NCBI GenBank assembly: GCA_964554105.1
Contig: CAZKNF010000108.1
Location: 1-7,654, forward strand
Reading direction: 5' to 3'
DNA length: 7,654 bases
Source: CAZKNF01 sp964554105
GTDB taxonomy: Bacteria > Bacteroidota > Rhodothermia > Rhodothermales > VXPQ01
A model generated the notes under the pieces. It made no database searches and was not told where the DNA came from. It saw only the letters and a program-made list of their open reading frames with translations. Below are positions 1 through 5,485 of this stretch, in pieces (position 1 is the stretch's first letter; every line of letters starts with the position of its first letter). A program made the position numbers and the translations under genes.

Positions 1-679
1 GCCCCATGTCGTGCATGCTCGCCAGCCCGCACGCCTCGCCCGCGCATCCCGAAAAGGCGATCTTGACCTTCCGCCCAAAATTCTGCGTGTCGTCGTGACC
101 CAGCATGAAGTAGGCCAGCGCCCTCGAATACGGCGTGACGTCGAACGGCTCGGTGCGGCAGACGCCGGCGAACTGGCAGCACGTCACGTTGCGCACCGTG
201 TTGCCGCACGCCTCGCGCGTCGTGATGCCGACGCCCGCCAGGCGCCGCATCAGATCCGGCGTGTCTTCGATATGGACGTAATGCAGCTGGATGTCCTGCC
301 GCGTCGTGACGTGCAGAATCCCGTCGGAGTATTCGTCGGCGACCTGCGCCAGCACCTCCATCTGGTCGGTCGTCATCCCGCCGAAGGGAATCTTGATGCG
401 CATCATGCCGGGCGCGTCCCACTTCGTATCCGGACCCTTGAACAGGTCCTGTGGATAGTCCAGCGCCTGCGTTTTCACGCCGTCGTGGCGCTGGCCGTTG
501 TCGTACCGCTGGCCGTAGATGCCGCGCCGCAGCCGCGTCTCGGCGAAGACCCGCTCGTCGAGCTTGCCCTTTCGCATCAGCTCCATCTGGCCCTCGAACA
601 CGTCGATCTCGTGCGCCAGGCCTTCGGAATCGGTCGCGTCGAGGGCTTCCTTGACGAGGTCTTTCCAGGTATCACTCAT
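1..679 (-). CDS. Nitrite/sulfite reductase, N-terminal part (truncated by window edge)
   Basis: This is a siroheme and [4Fe-4S] reductase of the assimilatory sulfite/nitrite reductase family, which catalyses the six-electron reduction of sulfite to sulfide or nitrite to ammonia in the cytoplasm. The 226 visible residues begin MSDTWKDLVKEALD and contain the ferredoxin-like half-domain (about 90-155), with the hallmark TTRQDIQLH at 126-133. Residues that line up with the siroheme-anion ligands of E. coli CysI are R94 (MMRIKIPFG), R163 (TVRNVTCC), K204 and K206 (GRKVKIAFSG). The cluster-binding cysteines would lie further on, outside the window. The start at 677-679 is supported by AGGGA six bases upstream. 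The reading frame runs open off the left edge. Sequence alone does not separate sulfite from nitrite reductase; the polycysteine ORF just upstream favours sulfite. Two adjacent cysteines (167-168) sit where relatives commonly have an Ala-Cys pair. Confidence 0.9.
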   Translation of the reverse strand, partial: MSDTWKDLVKEALDATDSEGLAHEIDVFEGQMELMRKGKLDERVFAETRLRRGIYGQRYDNGQRHDGVKTQALDYPQDLFKGPDTKWDAPGMMRIKIPFGGMTTDQMEVLAQVADEYSDGILHVTTRQDIQLHYVHIEDTPDLMRRLAGVGITTREACGNTVRNVTCCQFAGVCRTEPFDVTPYSRALAYFMLGHDDTQNFGRKVKIAFSGCAGEACGLASMHDMG

Positions 680-712
680 GTCGCGTCCCTAAATCACAGA
701 ATAGAAGTCGAA

Positions 713-751
713 GATATAAAAGAAGCCCGCTCACCGGTCGGTAAGCGGGCT
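713..751 (-). terminator. Intrinsic terminator in the reductase leader
   Basis: On the minus strand AGCCCGCTTACCG (751-739) pairs with CGGTGAGCGGGCT (736-724). This gives a 12-bp stem with a four-base loop, followed by TTCTTTTATAT (724-714). The stem is continuous only in minus-strand RNA, where positions 743 and 732 form a U-G wobble; in plus-strand RNA the same positions are an A-C mismatch, and no T run follows. It therefore acts on minus-strand transcripts. It lies about 30 nt after the stop of the Cys-rich ORF and about 33 nt before the reductase start, so it could end the small gene or act as an attenuator for the reductase. Confidence 0.8.
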
Positions 752-807
752 CGAAAGCTTGGTCGTCTAGTCGAAAACGTCCTAGTCTTTAGCTCCGGCA
801 CTCACCG
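739..807 (-). promoter_or_regulatory. Candidate antiterminator helix competing with the terminator
   Basis: The minus-strand segment CGGTGAGTG (807-799) can form nine consecutive pairs, two of them G-U, with CGCTTACCG (747-739), which is the 5' arm of the terminator. The helix can extend imperfectly by G796-G795 with C748-C749, C792-U791 with G750-A751, and AAAG (790-787) with CUUU (757-754), about 17 pairs in all. CGGTGAG occurs twice in the leader (807-801 and in the terminator 3' arm at 736-730), as expected of two alternative partners for one arm. The upstream copy starts 14 nt after the last Cys codon and lies within reach of a ribosome stopped at 782-784. The pairing was worked out by hand; no folding energies were computed. 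Confidence 0.5.
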
Positions 808-982
808 CAGGCTCGTGGTCGCAGGCCGCGCAACAGCCCATGCAGTCCGCACAACAGAATGTGCAGCAGCAATCCATACACGCGCACACGCACGCGGGAG
901 CACACGTAAGAAAAGACGTACGCGTGCGACCGTGAGCAGCAGAGCCGCGATGCAGGCTGTGAGGTGAAAACCGGGACATCAT
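782..982 (-). CDS. Polycysteine leader peptide ORF, candidate cysteine sensor
   Basis: This is a 66-codon ORF with 13 cysteines packed into residues 27-54 (27, 31, 33, 35, 38, 39, 40, 43, 44, 47, 50, 51, 54), including runs of three and two. Both TGC and TGT are used, so this is not a simple nucleotide repeat. The tail (residues 55-66) has no Cys. It sits directly upstream of, and on the same strand as, the sulfite/nitrite reductase, with an intrinsic terminator between them. I infer a regulatory leader whose translation reports charged Cys-tRNA. The start is uncertain: ATG at 980-982 has no clear Shine-Dalgarno, and an internal ATG at 875-877 would give a 31-residue peptide that keeps 9 cysteines. 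Alternatives are a small metal-binding, metallothionein-like protein or a chance ORF; an overlapping frame (789-1031) is also open but has no such pattern. Confidence 0.6.
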   Translation of the reverse strand: MMSRFSPHSLHRGSAAHGRTRTSFLTCAPACVCACMDCCCTFCCADCMGCCAACDHEPAVSAGAKD

Positions 983-1002
983 TAGGTAAAAAAGTTCGCA
1001 GG

Positions 1003-1020
1003 CTGCCGGCTAATCGGCAG
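1003..1020 (-). other. Small hairpin just upstream of the Cys-rich ORF
   Basis: CTGCCG and CGGCAG form a perfect 6-bp stem with a six-base loop. On the minus strand six T residues follow, but only after a nine-base gap, which is too far for a standard intrinsic terminator. It could be a weak end for the slipin transcript or an element in the 5' untranslated region of the leader ORF. Confidence 0.3.
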
Positions 1021-1029
1021 TTGTACACC

Positions 1030-1059
1030 ATCGTACGAAAATCGGGCCGTACTTATCAA
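1030..1059 (-). promoter_or_regulatory. Possible housekeeping-type promoter for the Cys-leader/reductase transcript
   Basis: On the minus strand TTGATA (1059-1054) and TACGAT (1035-1030) are separated by 18 bases. They resemble -35 and -10 boxes placed about 50 bases before the leader ATG at 982. Transcription would start near 1023 and include the hairpin at 1003-1020. Matches of this quality occur by chance, and promoters in this lineage can differ from the E. coli consensus. Confidence 0.3.
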
Positions 1060-1178
1060 GACCGCCGCTCGTCCGGTAGCGCTTTCGAACGCGCCGATCA
1101 CACCCGCCGAACGGCTGTTTCGCGTCTCTTCTTCCAAACTTCGCAATACGAGGCGTGCTGTAGGGGCCTTCTATCGCT

Positions 1179-2102
1179 TCACCGGTCCGTCGTTCCCGGC
1201 CCCGCGATTCCGCTCGGATCACCGGGCCCGCCCTCGCCTCCCTCGCCGCGGCCCTCACGGGAAGCAAGACCCTCGCGACCGGCGCCGCCGCTTCCACGGC
1301 CGGCGTCCCCACGATCACCGCCGCTTCCGCCAGCTCCGCCGCCGTCCATCGGCAGTGCGCTCATCAGCGGCCGGACCAGTTCGATCGGCAGCGGGAAGAC
1401 GATCGTCGAGTTCTGCTCGGAGCCGACCTCGGTCAGCGCCTGCAGGAACCGCATCTGCATGGCCATCGGATGCTTCTCGATCACGAGCGCAGCGTCGCGC
1501 AGGCGCTCGGCCGCGCCGTATTCGCCCTCGGCGTGAATGACCTTCGCCCGCCGCTCACGCTCGCTCTCGGCCTGCTTCGCCATCACCCGCTGCATGTGCT
1601 CGGGCAGGTCCACGTGCTTGACCTCGACGAGGCGCACCTTGATGCCCCACGGATCCGTCTGCTGGTCGATCACGGCCTGAATCCGCTTATTCACCCGTTC
1701 CCGCTCGGCCAGCAAATCATCCAGCTCGACCTGGCCGATGATGCTGCGCAGCGTCGTCTGGGAGAGCTGAAACGTCGCATACCGGTAGTCTTCCACTTCG
1801 AGAATGGCCTTCATCGGCTCGACGACCCGGAAGTAGACGACCGCGTTCACCTTCACCGATACATTGTCGCGCGTGATGACGTCCTGCGCGGGCACGTCCT
1901 GCACGATGATGCGAAGACTGACGCGCTCGAGCTTGTCGATCGGCCAGAACACCATGATGAATCCCGGACCTTTCGTGCCGGGGAGCACGCGGCCCAGGCG
2001 AAAAATTACGGCACGCTCGTATTCGTAGAGTATCCGGATGCACGACACGAAGTAGAGCACGATGACGGCGACGGCGATTCCGACGATGTTGAAGAGTTCC
2101 AT
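1179..2102 (-). CDS. Slipin (SPFH/stomatin-like membrane protein) with Gly-rich tail
   Basis: This is a 307-residue stomatin/prohibitin-superfamily protein, which would assemble into membrane-bound oligomers and partner an NfeD protease. Residues 3-24 are a single N-terminal membrane segment. The SPFH domain follows (about 25-185), including FRLGRVLPGTKGPG (34-47) and QDVITRDNVSVKVNAVVYFRV (73-93, described in part). A charged helical stretch rich in Glu, Arg and Ala runs from about 170 to 205 (MAKQAESERERRAKVIHAEG). The core ends around residue 252; residues 253-307 are a low-complexity Gly/Arg/Glu tail absent from typical slipins of about 250 residues. The gene starts 31 bases after the nfeD stop, so the two form an operon, the classic stomatin/STOPP arrangement. 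No clear Shine-Dalgarno precedes the ATG at 2100-2102. Confidence 0.92.
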   Translation of the reverse strand: MELFNIVGIAVAVIVLYFVSCIRILYEYERAVIFRLGRVLPGTKGPGFIMVFWPIDKLERVSLRIIVQDVPAQDVITRDNVSVKVNAVVYFRVVEPMKAILEVEDYRYATFQLSQTTLRSIIGQVELDDLLAERERVNKRIQAVIDQQTDPWGIKVRLVEVKHVDLPEHMQRVMAKQAESERERRAKVIHAEGEYGAAERLRDAALVIEKHPMAMQMRFLQALTEVGSEQNSTIVFPLPIELVRPLMSALPMDGGGAGGSGGDRGDAGRGSGGAGREGLASREGRGEGGEGGPGDPSGIAGPGTTDR

Positions 2103-2133
2103 GGCTGCTCACGGATTGATGATTGGAAAAGCG

Positions 2134-3567
2134 CTACGCCGGCTCGACAGTCAGGACCAGCCCCGTGCGATCGACGACGCGGACGGGCCGCCCTTCTGAT
2201 ACGGCGGTGGGGGCGAGGGCGGTCCAGAGCTCGCCTTGCATCATCACCATGCCCCTGAATAGGTCGCGGTCCGGCACGAAGTCCTCGGTCGCGACGGCGG
2301 TCTGGCCTGCAAAGCTCTCCTGGCCCGTTTGCAGTGGCGCCCGGTGCGCGCGGACGACGTGTCCCATGAGGAAGAATGTGATCGCGCCGGTGGCGAGCGC
2401 AACAGGGATCACGACGGCCTTCGAGACCGTGACGACGCCCAGCGGCGAATCCACCAGCATGAGTCCGCCCAGGATGAGGCACGCCACGCCGCCTACCGTC
2501 AAGATCCCGAGACTCGGCACGAAGGCTTCCGCGACGAACAATCCCAGGGCGGCAAGTATCAGGAGGAAACCGACCATGTTGACGGGAAGGACGGCCAGTC
2601 CGAAGAACCCGAGCAGCAGGCAGATCGCGCCGATCGTCCCGGTCACGCCGAAGCCGCCAGAATAAAACTCGAACACGATGCCGTAGAATCCGAGCAGCAG
2701 CAGGATGAAGGCGACGTTCGGATTCGACAGCGCCCCGAGTATGCGCTCGCCCCACCACGGCTCGATCGCCTCGACGGCCGCGCCGGCCGTTCGCAGCGTG
2801 GCGACGGCGCCGTCCAGGTCGACCTCGCGCCCATCGATTTGCTCGAGCAGCGATTCCACGTCGACCGCGATCAGGTCCACCACGTTCTCGGCGAGCGCCT
2901 CCTCCGCGCCGATCGATTCGCTGCGCGTGACGGCGGCTTCCGCCCAGTCGGCATTCCGGCCCCGCGTTTCCGCGATCGACCGCGCCCAGGCGACCATGTC
3001 GTTCATCACCTTCTCGTCCATCACCGTCCCGGTGGTGTCCCCCGGCTCCCCCTCGCCCGGCGCCCCGCCCCCGATGTTGACCGGATGGGCCGCGCCGATG
3101 TGCGTCCCGGGCGTCATCGCGGCGACATGCGCGGCCATGGTGATGAACACGCCCGCCGAGGCCGCCCGGCTGCCCGACGGCGACACGTATACGATCACGG
3201 GCACGCGCGAGCCGAAGAACGTCTTCACGATGCGCCGCGTGGATTGTACGAGTCCGCCCGGCGTGTCGAGCTCGATCAGCACGGCTTCCGCATTCCTCTC
3301 TTCCGCTTGCTCCAGGACGCGCGCCAGAAACCGGTCGGTCATCGGCGTGATGGCCTCGTCGTCCAGCCGCGCATGCAGCACGAGCTCTCCGCCGATGCCC
3401 GCGCGCTGCGCATCCGGAAGCGTGTCCTGCGCACCTCCGACGGTGTCCTGCGCATCCTCGACGGTATCCTCACCACCCTCGACGACGTCCTGCGCACCCG
3501 CCCCGAGTGGCAGAAGACCCAGAATCAAGATGAGCGCTGTGGCGAATCGCATCGTATCGGAAGGCAT
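2134..3567 (-). CDS. nfeD: Long-form NfeD: membrane ClpP-class serine protease
   Basis: This 477-residue NfeD-family protein (stomatin operon partner protein) is a membrane-anchored Ser/Lys protease thought to act with the adjacent slipin in membrane protein quality control. Domains in order: a signal peptide (about 6-25, ending GAGAQ); four degenerate seven-residue repeats (27-54); a ClpP/SppA-like protease domain (about 60-245); four to five membrane segments (about 284-405); and a C-terminal OB-fold NfeD domain (about 415-477, with GELWTALAP and VRVVDRTGLVLTVEP). In the protease domain LDTPGG (100-105) supplies the oxyanion region. S137 in RAASAGVF is the expected nucleophile, and K186 in DEKVMND the expected general base, by analogy with Ser97 and Lys138 of Pyrococcus PH1510. 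The start is ambiguous: ATG at 3565-3567 directly abuts an AAAGGG, and the ATG five codons later would also leave a good signal peptide. Confidence 0.93.
   Translation of the reverse strand: MPSDTMRFATALILILGLLPLGAGAQDVVEGGEDTVEDAQDTVGGAQDTLPDAQRAGIGGELVLHARLDDEAITPMTDRFLARVLEQAEERNAEAVLIELDTPGGLVQSTRRIVKTFFGSRVPVIVYVSPSGSRAASAGVFITMAAHVAAMTPGTHIGAAHPVNIGGGAPGEGEPGDTTGTVMDEKVMNDMVAWARSIAETRGRNADWAEAAVTRSESIGAEEALAENVVDLIAVDVESLLEQIDGREVDLDGAVATLRTAGAAVEAIEPWWGERILGALSNPNVAFILLLLGFYGIVFEFYSGGFGVTGTIGAICLLLGFFGLAVLPVNMVGFLLILAALGLFVAEAFVPSLGILTVGGVACLILGGLMLVDSPLGVVTVSKAVVIPVALATGAITFFLMGHVVRAHRAPLQTGQESFAGQTAVATEDFVPDRDLFRGMVMMQGELWTALAPTAVSEGRPVRVVDRTGLVLTVEPA
3406..3489 (-). repeat. Four 7-residue tandem repeats in the NfeD N-terminal linker
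   Basis: Residues 27-54 of NfeD read as four consecutive heptads: DVVEGGE, DTVEDAQ, DTVGGAQ, DTLPDAQ. Each corresponds to 21 bases. They lie between the signal peptide and the protease domain and form an acidic, probably flexible linker. The DNA copies are imperfect, so expansion is not very recent. Confidence 0.75.
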
Positions 3568-3634
3568 CCCTTTCGGAAAAAACCCGCTTATCTGTCAATG
3601 CCGGTTCAGTCTGGTACCGGTTTGAGCCTGAGTA

Positions 3635-3682
3635 CGATCCACAATATGCACGATCCACAATATGCACGATCCATAATATAAA
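3635..3682. repeat. 16-bp tandem repeat upstream of nfeD
   Basis: CGATCCACAATATGCA occurs twice perfectly (3635-3650 and 3651-3666), followed by a diverged third copy (3667-3682, CGATCCATAATATAAA). The array ends against the hairpin at 3681-3712 and lies about 70 bases upstream of the nfeD start. The period is not a multiple of three and nothing convincing is encoded. Read on the minus strand, each unit carries an A/T-rich core (ATATTGTGG or TATTATGG), so the array could be a repeated operator or hold a promoter for nfeD. Confidence 0.8.
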
Positions 3683-3712
3683 GCCTCCCCGCTGTTTCCG
3701 GCGGGGAGGCTT
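3681..3712 (-). terminator. Strong intrinsic hairpin, probably ending flagellin transcription
   Basis: AAGCCTCCCCGC (3681-3692) and GCGGGGAGGCTT (3701-3712) form a perfect 12-bp stem with an eight-base loop. On the minus strand the stem is followed by TATATTATGG, a short T/A-rich run; on the plus strand only one further T follows. The only converging gene is flagellin, whose stop is about 185 bases upstream on the minus strand. The hairpin would insulate nfeD from flagellin transcription. Confidence 0.7.
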
Positions 3713-3897
3713 TGCCTGGGTGCGTGTTACATGGTCGCTTCGCTGGCGGCTGTCTCGATCTGCCGGAACTCAAGCCGCGCTGCGGCCTGCGCACCGCGTC
3801 GGCGGTGGGCTTTCCGGTTCGACGGCGCCCGCTCACTCGCTGGACGGCCGGCCTCGGACAGGGACCGGATCGTCTGCGGCGGGGGCGCCGGTCCGGC
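3713..3897. other. Flagellin 3' untranslated stretch, no gene seen
   Basis: These 185 bases lie between the flagellin stop and the hairpin at 3681-3712. Open frames that cross it have GC-rich, Arg/Ala/Gly-rich translations with no recognisable domain, and one (3606-3836, minus) runs through the terminator and the tandem repeats. I see no supported gene. Confidence 0.5.
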
Positions 3898-4737
3898 TTA
3901 TCCGAACAGCTGCAGTACCGACTGCGGCGCGGCGTTGGACTGCGCCAGGCTCGCCGTACCGGTCTGCTGGAGGATTTGCAGCTTCACGATTTCGAGCTGC
4001 TCTTTGGCGAAGTCGGCATCGGCGATGCGGCTTCGGGCAGCGTCGTAGTTGTTCATCGAAGTCTGCAAGTTCTGCTGCTTGAAGGTGAGCCGCTTCTGGT
4101 TGTCGCCGATCGAGCTCAGCCGCTCGGCGAGCTCCTCGATCGCGACGCCCACGTTCTGAAGCGTCGCTCCGGCGCTCGCGGTGCTCGTCACGTTCAGGTC
4201 CGACGTCGTGACCGACAGCATGCCCGTTCCCATCGAACCGATCGACACGTCGAACGTGTCGCCGTCCTCCGAATTGACCTGGAAGGTAAATTCCGTGCTT
4301 CCGGAGGCGCTGTAGAGGCTCGTTCCGTTGAATGTCGTGTCGTCGATCAGGTCGTCGATCTCAGCCGAGAGGGCGTCGAGCTCGCGCTTGATGGTGGCTC
4401 GCTCGGATTCGCCCATCGTGGCGTTCGCGGCCTGGACGGATTTCTCCTTCATCGTCTGCAGTATTTCCATGATGGTGTTGAGCGTTCCTTCTGCTACCGT
4501 GAGCATCGATTTCGCGTCGCCGATGTTGGCGAGCGCTTGTGCCTGGCCTCGTACCCGGGCTTCGAGCTTCTTCGAGATGCTGTATCCCGCCGAGTCGTCT
4601 TCGGCGCGGTTGATGCGCGAGCCGGTCGCCAGCCGAAGCTGGTGCTCACCGAGGCGCTGGTTCGTGTAGTGCAGCTGGCTCAACGCGTCGAGCGACTGCA
4701 GATTCGTGTTAATGCGTGTCAGATCTCCGTATGACAT
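3898..4737 (-). CDS. fliC: Flagellin
   Basis: This 279-residue flagellin is the secreted subunit of the flagellar filament. It has the conserved N-terminal D0/D1 helices (about 1-140, starting MSYGDLTRINTNLQSL, with LRLATGSRINRAEDDSAGYS at 34-53) and the C-terminal D1/D0 helices (about 195-279, with NNYDAARSRIADADFAKE at 229-245 and the terminal LQLFG). Only about 55 Ser/Thr/Gly-rich residues separate them, so the outer D2/D3 domains are missing and the filament would be thin, as with Bacillus Hag (about 300 residues). It has no cysteine. The gene stands alone between a sigma-28-like promoter and a terminator 185 bases after its stop. GGAG lies only two bases before the ATG, too close to be a standard ribosome binding site, so initiation may not depend on it. 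Confidence 0.95.
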   Translation of the reverse strand: MSYGDLTRINTNLQSLDALSQLHYTNQRLGEHQLRLATGSRINRAEDDSAGYSISKKLEARVRGQAQALANIGDAKSMLTVAEGTLNTIMEILQTMKEKSVQAANATMGESERATIKRELDALSAEIDDLIDDTTFNGTSLYSASGSTEFTFQVNSEDGDTFDVSIGSMGTGMLSVTTSDLNVTSTASAGATLQNVGVAIEELAERLSSIGDNQKRLTFKQQNLQTSMNNYDAARSRIADADFAKEQLEIVKLQILQQTGTASLAQSNAAPQSVLQLFG

Positions 4738-4792
4738 GGCTCCAATAATGATTGTTGAACGGTTCCGGCATCGACCTTTCGGCCTGTGGCAG

Positions 4793-4819
4793 GTATCGGA
4801 GACCTAAGCAGTGACTTAA
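4793..4819 (-). promoter_or_regulatory. Sigma-28 (FliA)-type promoter of flagellin
   Basis: On the minus strand TTAAGTCA (4819-4812) and TCCGATAC (4800-4793) are separated by exactly 11 bases. Against the sigma-28 consensus TAAAGTTT-N11-GCCGATAA this matches 5 of 8 and 6 of 8 positions with ideal spacing. The start of transcription would fall about 50 bases before the flagellin ATG. An A/T-rich tract (4827-4847, including the palindrome TTAATTAA at 4840-4847) lies just upstream, like an UP element. A short stem closed by a GAAA loop (GGCC-GAAA-GGTC, near 4772-4783) falls in the 5' untranslated region. Confidence 0.65.
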
Positions 4820-5149
4820 ATAAGCACTCAATATTTTTCTTAATTAAGCGCAGCCGTGGCATCAGCGGCCGAAAAAGACGCAGCAGATCTCGGTCCTTCG
4901 GTGTAACGCCCTGAAACGACAGGGAGTTAGGCGCCGGACGAAGACCTTCGCCGAAGATCGGATCAGCCGCGCTCGTCCTCTTAATCGTTTCAGAAAACAA
5001 TCTCTTGGCTCGTTTTGGACTTGCAGATCAGCCGCGAAATCGGTACCTATGAAGGAATACAAGATGTTAAGATCTCGTTAATGAAAGGGTTTGCAGCAGC
5101 TTGATCGGAGATCGAGTTGACGCTGATTGCGAGATGTCGTTAGAGTGCC

Positions 5150-5291
5150 GCCTCCCAACCACCACCGGGGCCACAGCGGGAGGCACCACCTAGAATCAAT
5201 GCAGGGTTTATACAGCATCGACATCGGTTGAAACATCGGTCCGACGCTGTGTGCCTCCACAAAGAGCACCACCAACGCGGTTGATTCTTAG
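5150..5291. repeat. Interleaved inverted repeats, unexplained
   Basis: GCCTCCC (5150-5156) pairs with GGGAGGC (5178-5184). GGAGGCAC (5179-5186) can instead pair with GTGCCTCC (5251-5258). CTAGAATCAA (5190-5199) pairs with TTGATTCTTAG (5281-5291) with one extra base. The order of the last two pairs is interleaved, as in a pseudoknot. ACATCGGT is also directly repeated at 5221-5228 and 5233-5240. This could be a structured RNA, a small inverted-repeat element, or chance; the sequence does not decide. Confidence 0.35.
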
Positions 5292-5471
5292 ACGGTACCG
5301 TAATTTGCCCTTGTCATTAGCTCAGACGTTCAGTAATTCGATACAAGCATACGCTCAAGCACCGTACCTCCGTCTTTCGTAGTCAGGCCGTCATGTCAAT
5401 GAACCGCCGGCATTGAGAAAGCAGGGGCGCGGGTTTTTTTCGAGTTAACCATACGCAACAAACCAGGATCT

Positions 5472-5476
5472 GGAGG
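5472..5476 (+). promoter_or_regulatory. Shine-Dalgarno site of the TonB-dependent receptor
   Basis: GGAGG lies nine bases before ATG 5486-5488. It is the clearest ribosome binding site in the window and fixes the receptor start, which is also where the signal peptide begins. Confidence 0.7.
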
Positions 5477-5485
5477 ATCGCGTAG

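Larger units (their letters stand above)
4820..5485. other. Divergent intergenic region between flagellin and TonB receptor
   Basis: About 670 bases with lower GC than the flanking genes. Open frames here (4719-5000, 4862-5062 and 5078-5275 on the minus strand) overlap one another or have compositions unlike their neighbours and no recognisable motif. Contents seen: the flagellin promoter's A/T-rich upstream tract, a block of inverted repeats (5150-5291), a 10-bp palindrome ACGGTACCGT (5292-5301), a 6-bp inverted repeat TCAATG/CATTGA (5396-5401 and 5411-5416) and a run of seven T at 5434-5440. I found no convincing promoter for the receptor. Confidence 0.5.

Noticed and set aside
11..967. 318-codon plus-strand open frame over the reductase and leader
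   Set aside because: It is antisense to the reductase, whose frame shows clear family motifs; the translation is Arg/Ala/His-rich with no domain, typical of the mirror frame of GC-rich coding DNA.
1470..2258. 262-codon plus-strand open frame opposite the slipin
   Set aside because: Antisense to the SPFH-domain gene; His/Asp/Arg-rich translation is the usual shadow.
2329..3681. 450-codon plus-strand open frame opposite nfeD
   Set aside because: Antisense to a gene with signal peptide, protease and membrane domains; composition is Arg/Asp/His-rich without motifs, and it runs through the tandem repeats and into the terminator stem.
3635..3682. CRISPR-like array
   Set aside because: Units are 16 bp in direct contact with no spacers, and there are only three.
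3712..4734. 340-codon plus-strand open frame opposite flagellin
   Set aside because: Mirror frame of a well-conserved flagellin; no start signal and no domain.
4719..5062. Two overlapping minus-strand open frames upstream of flagellin
   Set aside because: They overlap the flagellin promoter, its start codon and each other, and show no recognisable sequence features.
5078..5275. 65-codon minus-strand frame in the divergent spacer
   Set aside because: Lies across the inverted-repeat block; Trp/Leu/Cys-rich translation is better explained by that block than by coding, and there is no ribosome binding site.
5310..5340. TTGTCA with TAATTC 17 bases later as a receptor promoter
   Set aside because: The -10 part matches the consensus poorly and the lineage's promoter type is unknown, so it is no better than chance.
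5396..5440. Possible plus-strand terminator (TCAATG/CATTGA stem, then seven T)
   Set aside because: The T run begins 17 bases after a weak 6-bp stem, and no plus-strand gene upstream needs ending.
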